In this document: positions 9,405 to 17,435 of the stretch, piece by piece | Layout: each line of letters opens with the position of its first letter | Numbering within the stretch: position 1 is the stretch's first letter | NCBI GenBank assembly: GCA_021793595.1 | Contig: JAJYSL010000051.1 | Coordinates: 1-22,405 of the forward strand | From: Acidobacteriota bacterium | GTDB taxonomy: Bacteria; Acidobacteriota; Terriglobia; Terriglobales; Acidobacteriaceae | Length of the DNA stretch: 22,405 bases | Direction: 5' to 3' | Notes under the pieces: model-generated | Told to the model about the DNA's origin: nothing | Database searches by the model: none | What the model saw: the letters and a program-made list of their open reading frames with translations, nothing else | Position numbers and translations under genes: made by a program

Positions 9405-11066
9405 TCAGGGTTTTTCCTTCTCTTCCCAACCATCCAATGCCGGCTCATTGGCCTCCGGCGCATCCACCGAGACTGGTTGATCATCGTTATCCGTCGCCGT
9501 AGCATCCTCTAAGAAGTTCTTCATCAGGCTTTGAGAGTCCCCTGCGCCTTCCGACTGGGCTATCTCCGAAATATCACCGGTTTCATTCAATTCCATCGCG
9601 TCCGCGACGTCCAGGATTGGAATTTCGCCGGGTTCCAGCTCGGCAATTTCCTCGGATACTTCCGATTTCTCGGATTCGGAAGCTTCGATCTCCGCCCCGG
9701 CGCCTGCCTGCCGATCAAGCGCTGCCTCATTCGTGTCTTCCGCTTCCGACGACTCAGGGCCGAGCGGGCCGGCATCCGTGTCCGCCGCCGCATCCAGTTG
9801 CGCGAAGTAGTGCCGCACCGCAGTGCCAATCTTTTCTAGCGTCTTCTCGCCAATGCCCGGAACTTCTTCCAATTGCTCCGGAGTCATATCCGCCAATGCC
9901 TCCACGGTCGTGATGCCCGCAGCGATCAGTTTCTGGATGGTGCCTTCACCCAACTCCGTGACCTGCTCGATTGGCGTGGTCACGGGACCCGCCATCGCCT
10001 GCATTTGCTGCTCGACTTCCTGGCGCTTTTCTTCCTCGCTCTTGATGTCGATCTTCCAGCCCAGCAACTTCGCCGCCAGACGCACATTCTGACCCTTCTT
10101 GCCGATGGCCAGCGACAACTGCGTATCGTCGACAATTACCTCAATCTGCTTGTCCGCCAGATCAATGATGCTGACTCGGCTCACTTTGGCTGGCTGCAGC
10201 GCTTTCTCCGCAAAGGTCGTGATCTCCTCGCTGAACTCAATAATGTCGATTTTTTCGCCGCGCAATTCGCGAATGATCGACTGCACGCGCATGCCCTTCA
10301 TGCCGACGCAAGCGCCCACCGGATCGACATCCTTGTCCCGCGAGACCACGGCAATCTTGGTGCGCTCGCCGGCTTCGCGAGCAATGGCGCGAATCTCGAC
10401 CGTGCCGTCGTAAATCTCCGGCACTTCACTCTGGAACAGGTTCTGCACCAGTTCCTTCGCTGCCCGCGACACAACCACCTGCGGCCCACGCGCATTGCGA
10501 TCCACGCGCAGCAGCACCACACGCACTCGCTCACCAACAGCAAATTGCTCCAGGCGCGACTGCTCGCGCTTCGGCATCCGAGCTTCCGCCTTGCCGATGT
10601 CGAAGATCACATCCTGGCCCTCGATCCGCTTGACGGTGGCGTTAAGCACCTCGCCCACACGATGCGCGTACTCGTTAAATACCGTATCCCGCTCTGCCTC
10701 GCGCACCTTCTGAAAAATGATCTGCTTGGCCATCTGTGCGGCGATGCGGCCCAGCACGTCGGTCGGCTTGTAGTAGCGCAGTTCTCCGCCCACTTCCACT
10801 TCCGGCGCAATGCCGCGCGCTTCCTCCAGATTGATCTGGTTCAGCGGATCTTCCACCAGCTCCGGCGATTCCACCACCGTCTTGTAGGCATAGGCGCGAA
10901 TCTCGCCGGTCTCGCGGTCGAGTTCGCCTCGCATGTTTTCCATCGTCTTATAATATTTCCGCGTCGCCAAGGCAATCGCATCTTCCACCGCGCTCACCAC
11001 AATCTGCGGATCGATGCCTTTATCCCGGCTCAAAACTTCAATCGTCTCGTAAAGTGCACTTGCCAT
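9405..11066 (-). CDS. nusA: Transcription termination/antitermination protein NusA
   Basis: This 553-residue RNA-polymerase-binding factor controls pausing, intrinsic termination and antitermination. The N-terminal polymerase-binding domain is at about 1-130, the S1 domain at about 135-200 (VGEVLNATVKRIEG onward), and KH1/KH2 at about 205-345, including GACVGMKGMRVQ and SLAIGKKGQNVRLAAKLLGW. A helix-hairpin-helix repeat lies at about 368-425 (LEEVPGIGEKTLEKIG). The last 125 residues are a very acidic Glu/Asp/Ala-rich tail of a type that could act autoregulatorily or bind basic partners. It lies 115 bp downstream of rimP. No ylxR gene fits in the 146-bp gap before infB. A terminator-like hairpin in the operon leader could let NusA adjust its own expression (inference). 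Confidence 0.97.
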   Translation of the reverse strand: MASALYETIEVLSRDKGIDPQIVVSAVEDAIALATRKYYKTMENMRGELDRETGEIRAYAYKTVVESPELVEDPLNQINLEEARGIAPEVEVGGELRYYKPTDVLGRIAAQMAKQIIFQKVREAERDTVFNEYAHRVGEVLNATVKRIEGQDVIFDIGKAEARMPKREQSRLEQFAVGERVRVVLLRVDRNARGPQVVVSRAAKELVQNLFQSEVPEIYDGTVEIRAIAREAGERTKIAVVSRDKDVDPVGACVGMKGMRVQSIIRELRGEKIDIIEFSEEITTFAEKALQPAKVSRVSIIDLADKQIEVIVDDTQLSLAIGKKGQNVRLAAKLLGWKIDIKSEEEKRQEVEQQMQAMAGPVTTPIEQVTELGEGTIQKLIAAGITTVEALADMTPEQLEEVPGIGEKTLEKIGTAVRHYFAQLDAAADTDAGPLGPESSEAEDTNEAALDRQAGAGAEIEASESEKSEVSEEIAELEPGEIPILDVADAMELNETGDISEIAQSEGAGDSQSLMKNFLEDATATDNDDQPVSVDAPEANEPALDGWEEKEKP

Positions 11067-11181
11067 AATTCGTCTCAGCCTTATCTGGCGGAATGTAACT
11101 CGCTCGCTTCGGGGGCTCTGAATTGACCAGCTTCTTCAGCTGCCAACGGCGATGCGAGATTTGAATCTCAAACTCCTACCG

Positions 11182-11766
11182 CTAAATCTCAGGAACCAGG
11201 TTTGCCTTCAAAATATTTGCGAATGCGATGGTGACATTCTCCCCAGCCACCATTTCCTTTTTATTCTTCCGTTTCTTCGTCGTGCTCAAATCCAGGTCCA
11301 GCGTGTCGTTGGTCACGTTCGTGATGCGCCCCTGCCAATGGGAATTGCCCTGCACCGGCTCTATCGTCCTCAGTTTGGCCAGGCTTCCTGCGAACCGTAA
11401 ATAATCTTCACGGCCGTGCAATTTGCGATCCAGGCCGGGAGAAGAAACTTCCAACGTATACTCCGCGCCCGGAACCAACTCCTCCACATCCAGCACGGTG
11501 CCAAAGTCGTGGCTGAAAGTCTCACAATCTTCCACTTTGATGCCGGCCAACTGGTCGATCGATACATGCTCGGGCAACTTTAATTCCGCGTCCTTCGCCA
11601 AATTCTCCTGGGCCAACTTCGCACGGCTGGCAGCATCCTTCTCTATATAGATGCGCAACGCCCGGTGCTTGGGATTTCCTGCATACTCCACATCCACGAC
11701 GTCCAACCCGTGGGAAGCGGCAACACGGTCCGCCAATGCGCGAATTTTCTCCAGATCGAGGGCCAT
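11182..11766 (-). CDS. rimP: Ribosome maturation factor RimP
   Basis: This 194-residue cytoplasmic protein is needed for 30S subunit assembly. The family signature YTLEVSSPGLDR is at residues 103-114, preceded by VEDCETFSHDFGTVLDVEELVPG, matching the conserved N-terminal domain. A C-terminal SH3-like domain with a lysine-rich stretch (TTKKRKNKKE) follows. A charged insert of roughly 20-25 residues (about 44-67) lengthens the N-terminal domain compared with the ~150-residue enterobacterial protein. The frame stays open upstream to 11880, through a hairpin that looks like a terminator. I prefer ATG 11766 because the alignable protein starts there, though no clear Shine-Dalgarno is adjacent (AGGAAAG is about 20 bp upstream). 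First gene of rimP-nusA-infB. Confidence 0.9.
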   Translation of the reverse strand: MALDLEKIRALADRVAASHGLDVVDVEYAGNPKHRALRIYIEKDAASRAKLAQENLAKDAELKLPEHVSIDQLAGIKVEDCETFSHDFGTVLDVEELVPGAEYTLEVSSPGLDRKLHGREDYLRFAGSLAKLRTIEPVQGNSHWQGRITNVTNDTLDLDLSTTKKRKNKKEMVAGENVTIAFANILKANLVPEI

Positions 11767-11810
11767 GGAATCGTACGCAGCTGTCGCTTTCCTGAGTAAA
11801 CTCCAGAGCA

Positions 11811-11835
11811 AATAAAAAGTGGGCTCTCGCCCACT
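11811..11835 (-). terminator. Terminator-like hairpin in the rimP-nusA-infB leader (candidate attenuator)
   Basis: On the minus strand, AGTGGGC - GAGA - GCCCACT forms a perfect 7-bp stem closed by a GNRA-type tetraloop. It is followed at once by TTTTTATT. It ends about 45 bp before the rimP start codon. No gene is seen just upstream on this strand that it could serve as a 3' terminator, so premature termination within the leader is the simpler reading. Confidence 0.7.
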
Positions 11836-11876
11836 CATTTCTCCCGCCCCGGCCCATTCGCCACAGGCTGCCAGCC

Positions 11877-11909
11877 ACAAACTAAGGACAAATTCAGGAC
11901 AAACTCGTC
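11877..11909. repeat. Three tandem 11-bp repeats upstream of the rimP hairpin
   Basis: Units ACAAACTAAGG (11877-11887), ACAAATTCAGG (11888-11898) and ACAAACTCGTC (11899-11909) follow head to tail with a period of 11 bp, close to one helical turn. The third unit is degenerate at its end. The array is 42 bp upstream (in the minus direction) of the leader hairpin, where a promoter or protein-binding site for the operon would be expected. Confidence 0.5.
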
Positions 11910-12109
11910 TACTTCACTACGATACGCCTGTTTCCAAGGGATTTCAAACCCGGCCGCCGCCCCTCATCGACGGGGCCAGCTTCTTTTCTCCAGAACCTGA
12001 GGTGCCAGCCATTTGCAGAAGCAAGAATGCCCTGAAGTCTCGAGCATTCGGGCTACTCCGCGCAATGTCGTCAGTCGTCTCGCCCGTCCAGGCGAGCGTG
12101 CGCCGTCGG
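11910..12109. other. Intergenic stretch between divergent rimP and guaB
   Basis: This stretch holds no convincing ORF, tRNA or repeat on either strand. Short GC-rich inverted segments are present (for example GCCCC near 11966 with GGGGC near 11979) but without U-tracts. It probably contains the upstream promoter of the rimP operon, which I could not place. Confidence 0.4.
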
Positions 12110-12138
12110 TTGCCCTAACATAAGCGGAACATTACAAT
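12110..12138 (+). promoter_or_regulatory. Sigma-70-type promoter for guaB
   Basis: TTGCCC at 12110-12115 and TACAAT at 12133-12138 are separated by 17 bp. Transcription would start near 12145, leaving a leader of about 75 nt that includes a small hairpin, AGCGGA (12172-12177) with TCCGCT (12184-12189). Confidence 0.65.
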
Positions 12139-12220
12139 CAGGTATGCAACCTCCGACTGATCCTTCAGCGAAGCGGAAACGTATCCGCTCAAGCCGCCTT
12201 CCCATCCCGGCACGTGCCTT

Positions 12221-13747
12221 ATGATCGAACTCCCCGTTCCTGAAGCCCTCACCTTCGACGACGTTCTGCTTGTTCCTGCCTACAGTGAAGTGGTGCCGAC
12301 TCAGGTCGGCACGCAGACACGCGTCACGCGCAATATCACTCTGAATATTCCCTTGCTAAGCGCCGCCATGGATACCGTGACGGAATCGCGTCTTGCGATC
12401 GCCATGGCCCAGCAGGGCGGCATTGGAGTGGTGCATCGCAATCTCTCCATCGAACAACAGGCCGCCGAAATCGACAAAGTGAAACGCTCCGAGAGCGGCA
12501 TGATTGTCGATCCGGTGACGATCGCGCCCGAGCAATTGATCTCCGAAGCGCTGGAAGTCATGCGGCGCTACAAAATTTCCGGCGTTCCCGTCACCAAGAA
12601 TAAAAAGCTGGTCGGCATCCTGACCAATCGCGATCTGCGCTTTGAAACCCGGACCGACATTCCTGTTGGCGAGGTGATGACGAAGGACAATCTGGTCACG
12701 GTCGCCGTCGGCACGACCCTGCACCAAGCAGAACAAATTCTGCACCAGCATCGCATTGAAAAGCTGCTGGTCGTCAACGATCAATATGAATTAAAAGGTC
12801 TGATCACGGTCAAGGATATTCAGAAAAAATTGAAGTATCCCAACGCCGCGAAAGATACCCAAGGTCGTCTGCGCGTGGCCGCAGCCATTGGCGCGACAGG
12901 AGATTTCCTGGAGCGCGCGGCTGAAATGATTCGCAACCGCACCGATGCCCTGGCGATCGATTCCGCCCACGGCCATTCCTCGCGCGTGCTGGACGCCATC
13001 AAGCTGATCAAGAAAAATTTTCCGGATATCGACCTGATGGCCGGGAACATCGCTACCTATGAAGGTGCAAAAGCCTTGATCGACGCGGGTGCGGATGCCA
13101 TTAAAGTCGGCATTGGTCCAGGATCGATTTGCACGACGCGCATGGTAACCGGCGCGGGCATGCCGCAGATCACCGCGATTTCAGAAGCCTATCGAGCTGC
13201 CGGGCCACGCAACATCCCCGTCATCGCCGACGGAGGCGTCAAGTATTCCGGCGACGTAACCAAAGCCATCGCAGCCGGCGCCAGCACGGTGATGATCGGC
13301 TCTCTTTTCGCCGGCGTCGATGAAAGCCCGGGCGAGACCATTCTATTTCAGGGACGCTCTTTCAAAACCTATCGCGGTATGGGCTCCATCTCCGCCATGG
13401 CCCAGGGTTCGGGTGAGCGCTACTTCCAAAGCTCGCGCGACCTCGGCGAACACGAGGAAGCCATGGCTGCCTCTGTCGTCTCTCGCGAAGGCAGCGCACA
13501 AAACCGTCTGGGAAAATTTGTCCCTGAAGGCATCGAAGGTCGAGTGCCCTATCGCGGCCCCCTCGAAGCAATGGTGTATCAACTGGTCGGCGGCCTGCGC
13601 TCCGGCATGGGCTACCTGGGCTGCAGCAGCATCGATGAGTTGCAGAAGAACGCGCGCTTCATTCGCATTTCCAACGCCGGCCTGCGCGAGAGCCACGTCC
13701 ACGACGTCATCATCACCCGCGAAGCGCCGAATTACCACGTGGAGTAG
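12221..13747 (+). CDS. guaB: Inosine-5'-monophosphate dehydrogenase
   Basis: This 508-residue cytoplasmic enzyme oxidises IMP to XMP with NAD+, the committed step of GTP synthesis. The N-terminal segment [15 protein letters not shown] is typical. Two CBS regulatory domains occupy about residues 95-205. The catalytic loop [11 protein letters not shown] contains C304. The NAD/IMP-binding DGG (338-340) and the mobile flap with YRGMGS (384-389) and [10 protein letters not shown] (435-444) are intact. No Shine-Dalgarno is visible before ATG 12221, although a good promoter lies about 80 bp upstream. The gene is monocistronic here and converges with the TMEM175-type gene after 24 bp. Confidence 0.97.
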   Translation: MIELPVPEALTFDDVLLVPAYSEVVPTQVGTQTRVTRNITLNIPLLSAAMDTVTESRLAIAMAQQGGIGVVHRNLSIEQQAAEIDKVKRSESGMIVDPVTIAPEQLISEALEVMRRYKISGVPVTKNKKLVGILTNRDLRFETRTDIPVGEVMTKDNLVTVAVGTTLHQAEQILHQHRIEKLLVVNDQYELKGLITVKDIQKKLKYPNAAKDTQGRLRVAAAIGATGDFLERAAEMIRNRTDALAIDSAHGHSSRVLDAIKLIKKNFPDIDLMAGNIATYEGAKALIDAGADAIKVGIGPGSICTTRMVTGAGMPQITAISEAYRAAGPRNIPVIADGGVKYSGDVTKAIAAGASTVMIGSLFAGVDESPGETILFQGRSFKTYRGMGSISAMAQGSGERYFQSSRDLGEHEEAMAASVVSREGSAQNRLGKFVPEGIEGRVPYRGPLEAMVYQLVGGLRSGMGYLGCSSIDELQKNARFIRISNAGLRESHVHDVIITREAPNYHVE

Positions 13748-13771
13748 TCGCCGAAAAGTGGCAGTCTGCTT

Positions 13772-14437
13772 TTAGCCACGCCCCACTTGCAATCGCCGTG
13801 GGGCAATCGCGTAATAGAGCTGCACCACAAAGATGAAGGCGATACTCCAGCGCGTGCTGATCACGCACAGCAGGGCTCCCAGCCCATACATCGACTGCGC
13901 AATCACCACGCGCCGGCGAATCGCCCGCCGGATTTCTCGCGGCGTATCTTCTTGAATCAAGCCGGCATGATTGGCATACCGCCAGCAGCAATAGAGTACC
14001 GATCCCAACAGCAAAATATTTAGCCAATACACCAGCAGCGCCGTACGATACGCAATAAACGCCGCCAGCAGCTTGGTCGAAAACGGCAGCAGCGTCACCG
14101 CAAATAAAAATAAGATGAACATCCACGTCAGGTCGCGATCGCACCGCGCCAGAAAATTCATCTGCGTCTGTTGCCCGTTCCAGAAGATCCCGAGCGTCAA
14201 AAAGCTCATCAGGTACATCACAATGCTGGGAGTCAAAAGCACCAAGGCATGCCATAACTCATGTTCGGAGTGAATGCTTCCCGCTTCCGGCAGGTGGAGG
14301 TCCAACACCAGCAACGTCAAGGCAAACGCGAAGACGCCGTCACTCAATGCGGCGAGTCGCTCCGGACTTTGATTGGCAATTTTGTTGTACAGCGTCACCA
14401 TTGCGGTTGAGTGTATCAGGGACACGTTCGCGCTCAT
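13772..14437 (-). CDS. TMEM175-type (DUF1211) integral membrane protein, putative potassium channel
   Basis: This 221-residue protein has about six hydrophobic helices. The first carries ERLAALSDGVFAFALTLLVLDL, the diagnostic helix of the TMEM175 family, in which the FSD motif lines the ion pore; here it reads LSD at residues 31-33. Bacterial members studied so far form tetrameric K+-permeable channels; the role here is inferred. The frame is open far upstream inside the next gene. I chose ATG 14437 because it falls just 5 bp after the stop codon of the PEP-mutase-family gene (GGTAGGGCATATG), suggesting translational coupling; ATG 14401 is an alternative. Converges with guaB. Confidence 0.85.
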   Translation of the reverse strand: MSANVSLIHSTAMVTLYNKIANQSPERLAALSDGVFAFALTLLVLDLHLPEAGSIHSEHELWHALVLLTPSIVMYLMSFLTLGIFWNGQQTQMNFLARCDRDLTWMFILFLFAVTLLPFSTKLLAAFIAYRTALLVYWLNILLLGSVLYCCWRYANHAGLIQEDTPREIRRAIRRRVVIAQSMYGLGALLCVISTRWSIAFIFVVQLYYAIAPRRLQVGRG

Positions 14438-14442
14438 ATGCC

Positions 14443-15318
14443 CTACCGCTGAGCGGCCGCCTCTTCCCGCTCGACCCGCAACCTGTCCCACTTCTCCGCG
14501 CCCAACCGCTGAAAAATCTCTTTGACAGCCAACGTATTCGGAAAGCGTAGCGGATCGGGCGAAGTCCGAACGGTGGCCAGCGCAGAATCGTACGCATGAA
14601 TGGCAGCGCACAGCAATATGTCTGAAAGCAGGACCATCCGATATCCCAGGCCCCTGATATCATCCAGGGAAAGCACCGGGCTTTTACCACCCAGCAGCAT
14701 ATTCAAAACACACGGCCCCTGCACCATCTGCGGAACTTTTTCAATCTGCGCAATCGATTCGGGCGCCTCGACCAGGGCAAGATCCGCGCCTGCATCCAGA
14801 CCCGCGTTCGCGCGCGCAATCGCCTCGTCGAACCCCAGCACAGAGTTGCAGTCCGTACGCGCAATAATAATGAAGTCCGGACTGTTCCGCGCGTCCACTG
14901 CGGCGCGAATCTTGCTGACGAATTCCTGCCGAGGAATGACCTGTTTCTTATCCAAATGGCCGCATTTCTTGGGGAACACCTGATCTTCAATATGAATTCC
15001 CGCCGCCCCGTGCCGCTCATATTCGTGGACGGTCCGTGTCATATTGAGTTCGTTCCCATACCCGGTGTCGGCATCCGCGATAATCGGAATTTTCACCGTC
15101 GCAGCCATCGCAGAAGCATTGGCCACCATCTCAGACATGGTTGCCAACCCATAGTCCGGCAAACCCAGGCGGCTTGCGGAGGTGCCCATGCCTGTCATAT
15201 AAATGGCGGGAAACCCTGCCAACTCCGCGGACTTGGCGGAAAGGCAATCAAATGCGCCGGGGGCAACGATAAAATCGTTCTTCAAAAGCATCTGCCGGAA
15301 TCGGCCTACTGAATTCAT
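14443..15318 (-). CDS. Isocitrate lyase/PEP mutase superfamily enzyme
   Basis: This is a 291-residue TIM-barrel enzyme. DADTGYGN (82-89) and the EDQ (111-113) supply Mg2+ ligands, and the catalytic loop is KKCGH (117-121). The cysteine in that loop fits C-C-bond lyases (methylisocitrate lyase or dimethylmalate lyase types) rather than the P-C-bond mutases/hydrolases, where it is usually replaced. Oxaloacetate decarboxylase-like activity remains possible. The exact substrate cannot be told from sequence. The start is well supported: GGAGG lies 9 bp upstream of ATG 15318. It is followed directly by the TMEM175-type gene and is divergent from an MFS carboxylate-type transporter. Confidence 0.88.
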   Translation of the reverse strand: MNSVGRFRQMLLKNDFIVAPGAFDCLSAKSAELAGFPAIYMTGMGTSASRLGLPDYGLATMSEMVANASAMAATVKIPIIADADTGYGNELNMTRTVHEYERHGAAGIHIEDQVFPKKCGHLDKKQVIPRQEFVSKIRAAVDARNSPDFIIIARTDCNSVLGFDEAIARANAGLDAGADLALVEAPESIAQIEKVPQMVQGPCVLNMLLGGKSPVLSLDDIRGLGYRMVLLSDILLCAAIHAYDSALATVRTSPDPLRFPNTLAVKEIFQRLGAEKWDRLRVEREEAAAQR

Positions 15319-15629
15319 TCAAAAAATCCTCCGCTTGTTACTGTTGCGATAAATGAATGAGCCGCTGATTTGCTTGCGACTCGCGTAATCGGTATACGTA
15401 GAAGTCAACTCCCTTGCAATCCAGGTTTTTCGCCTTCCGAGATGGGCAGACAGGATACGGCCAAAGAATTTAGAGCAGATGTTCTGCCTTGCTCGTAAGC
15501 ATCACACCTCGAGACACCATCATTTCACCATTTCCTTAAGACTCGATGAACTTCTCTTTAAGAGCTAAGACTCGCAAACGCACAAAATGTATCTATAATG
15601 CGCAAAAATATTTTCTAAAGGGAAACCGA
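15319..15629. other. Divergent promoter region between the lyase-family gene and an MFS transporter
   Basis: This 311-bp stretch carries no convincing gene. It contains a plus-strand -10 element TATAAT at 15594-15599 about 30 bp before the MFS start, and an interrupted palindrome GCAGA-TGT-TCTGC at 15475-15487. The in-frame extension of the MFS frame back to 15546 crosses the promoter and is unlikely to be translated. Confidence 0.5.
15594..15599 (+). promoter_or_regulatory. Consensus -10 element TATAAT before the MFS transporter gene
   Basis: This is a perfect TATAAT with no strong -35 at the expected spacing (CTCGCA at 15571-15576 is the candidate), so activation by a regulator is plausible. 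The leader would be about 25 nt and would contain the Shine-Dalgarno AAAGGGA. Confidence 0.5.
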
Positions 15630-16844
15630 ATGCGACGATTGCAATGGCTGACTGGGGCAACCACTGCACAGAAACGCGCGCTTCTCACCACCTCGCTGGG
15701 ATGGATGCTCGACAGCATGGACATGATGCTGTTCTCGCTGGTCCTCGCCGACCTCGAGCGCGACCTGCGCATGAGCGCGGCCACCGCCGGCCTGCTGATG
15801 ACTCTAACCCTGATCTCAGCCGCAATCGGTGGCGTGTTTTTCGGATGGCTGGCGGACAAGATTGGACGCACCCGTGTGCTGATCTTCAGCATGCTGATCT
15901 ATTCCATCTTCACCGCTGCGTGCGGCCTGGCGCATTCGGTCGTGCAACTCGGGATCTTCCGCTTCGTACTGGGCCTGGGCATCGGCGGCGAATGGGCCGC
16001 AGGTGGTGCGCTGGTTGCCGAGACATGGCCGGATGAACATCGCGGCAAAGCCATCGGCATAGCGCAAAGCTCCTGGGCTGCGGGATATGCTCTCGGCGCG
16101 ACTATCACGGCGCTGGTGATGCCCCACTTCGGCTGGCGCGCGGTATTCTTTGTCGGAGTCTTCCCTGCGCTAGTCACAATTTGGATTCGCCGGTCCGTCA
16201 AGGAGCCGGAGATATGGCAGCAGGAAGCCGCTACCATGCCGTTGCGCAGCATGTTTCAAGGCAAACTGGGGCGCGCCACGCTGATCACCGCCTCCATGAA
16301 TGCCGCTTCCCTGTTTGCATGGTGGGGCCTGTTCACGTGGATTCCGCGATTCCTTTCGCTACCGGTTTCGGAAGGAGGGCGCGGGCTCAACATCGTACAA
16401 ACTTCCGAGTGGACCATCATCATGCAGGCAGGCACTGCGCTTGGCTACCTTTCGTTTGGATATCTTGCGGACCTCTTCGGTCGCAAACGGGTCTACATTG
16501 GATTTCTGCTGGTCGCTGCCGGGTTGGTTCCTCTGTACGCACATACGCGCGATCCGCATCTGCTCCTCTTATTAGGCCCAATCGTCGGATTTTTCGGCAC
16601 TGGTTTCTTCAGCGGATTTACCGTCATCGCCAGCGAAATATTTCCCACCGCTGTCCGCGGAACCGCCATGGGCGTAGTGCGCGGGATCAGCCGCCTCCTG
16701 GGAGCAAGCGCTCCCTACCTGATCGGATACACCACCGACATCAGCGGCATCGAACTTGCACTGTCCTCCATCTCCATTGCGTTTCTGGCGGCCGCGTTCA
16801 TCGCCATGGGGCTGCACGAGACCAAGTCCCGCGCCCTGACGTAA
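15630..16844 (+). CDS. MFS transporter, carboxylate/aromatic-acid:H+ symporter-like
   Basis: This 404-residue inner-membrane protein has about 12 hydrophobic helices. TM1 carries GWMLDSMDMMLFS with D28 and D31, a paired-acid pattern of the AAHS/SHS-type organic-acid symporters. The loop 2-3 motif GWLADKIGRTR (72-82) is the MFS motif A, and GEWAAGGALVAETWP marks TM4-5. The second-half motif A is GYLADLFGRKRVY. I chose ATG 15630 because AAAGGGA lies just upstream and a TATAAT is about 30 bp before it. It is divergent from an isocitrate-lyase-family gene, so uptake of a carboxylic acid used by that enzyme is a reasonable but unproven idea. Confidence 0.88.
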   Translation: MRRLQWLTGATTAQKRALLTTSLGWMLDSMDMMLFSLVLADLERDLRMSAATAGLLMTLTLISAAIGGVFFGWLADKIGRTRVLIFSMLIYSIFTAACGLAHSVVQLGIFRFVLGLGIGGEWAAGGALVAETWPDEHRGKAIGIAQSSWAAGYALGATITALVMPHFGWRAVFFVGVFPALVTIWIRRSVKEPEIWQQEAATMPLRSMFQGKLGRATLITASMNAASLFAWWGLFTWIPRFLSLPVSEGGRGLNIVQTSEWTIIMQAGTALGYLSFGYLADLFGRKRVYIGFLLVAAGLVPLYAHTRDPHLLLLLGPIVGFFGTGFFSGFTVIASEIFPTAVRGTAMGVVRGISRLLGASAPYLIGYTTDISGIELALSSISIAFLAAAFIAMGLHETKSRALT

Positions 16845-16940
16845 CAGCGGTCATGCGCGGTACATCGCTGGTTTGCGTATCTTCCCTGGCAGTCATTATC
16901 CTGATGGGAACTGATTTTCGAAGCAGCGGAGGAAGTTGCT

Positions 16941-17384
16941 ATGACAGTCAAACCCATCCCGGACGGATATCACAGCGTTCAGCCGTATTTGATGTTCGAC
17001 AGAGCAGCCGAGGCGATGGAGTTTTATAAGAAGGCCTTTGGCGCTACCGAGCGGCTCTGCATGAAGCAACCTGACGGACGCATCGGCCACGCAGAACTTG
17101 AAATCGGCGACTCCTGCGTCATGATGGCCGACGAGAACCCTCAGATCGGAGCCTTCGCCCCAGCACACTTCGGCGGTAGTCCTGTTTCTTTGTTGATTTA
17201 CACCGAAGATTGCGATCGCCTGTATCACCAGGCCATCACCGCTGGAGCGAAAAGCGAACGCGAACCCGCGGACCAGTTTTACGGCGACCGCATGGCCAGT
17301 GTCCAGGATCCCTTTGGCTACAAATGGTACATCGCGACCCACATCAAAGATGTATCAAAAGAAGAATTGGAAAGGTCACACTAA
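16941..17384 (+). CDS. PhnB-like VOC (glyoxalase/bleomycin-resistance fold) protein
   Basis: This 147-residue protein of the vicinal-oxygen-chelate fold begins with YHSVQPYLMFDRAAEAMEFYKKAFGA. It continues with GRIGHAELEIGDSCVMMADE and ends with MASVQDPFGYKWYIATHIKD, the hallmark pattern of PhnB/YkcA-like proteins of unknown biochemical role. It is not evidence for phosphonate metabolism by itself. A strong Shine-Dalgarno (GGAGG at 16928-16932) sits 8 bp before ATG 16941. It lies 96 bp downstream of the MFS gene on the same strand and converges with the sugar-porter gene. Confidence 0.9.
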   Translation: MTVKPIPDGYHSVQPYLMFDRAAEAMEFYKKAFGATERLCMKQPDGRIGHAELEIGDSCVMMADENPQIGAFAPAHFGGSPVSLLIYTEDCDRLYHQAITAGAKSEREPADQFYGDRMASVQDPFGYKWYIATHIKDVSKEELERSH

Positions 17385-17435
17385 AACCCGCGACGATCAC
17401 GCCGCCATCATGACGGTCGAAATTCGCGAGGCTGA

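Noticed and set aside
9873..11126. A 417-codon plus-strand open frame opposite nusA
   Set aside because: It lies wholly antisense to an unmistakable nusA and is a GC-rich mirror of its codon pattern; its His/Arg/Leu-rich translation has no recognisable domain and no ribosome-binding site.
11767..11880. Longer rimP with 38 extra N-terminal residues
   Set aside because: The extra frame reads through the terminator-like hairpin and U-tract, and the added residues do not match the conserved RimP start.
13754..13779. Possible bidirectional terminator between guaB and the TMEM175-type gene
   Set aside because: GTGGC/GCCAC and AAAAG/CTTTT pairings compete with each other, the loop is 12 nt and no clean U-tract follows.
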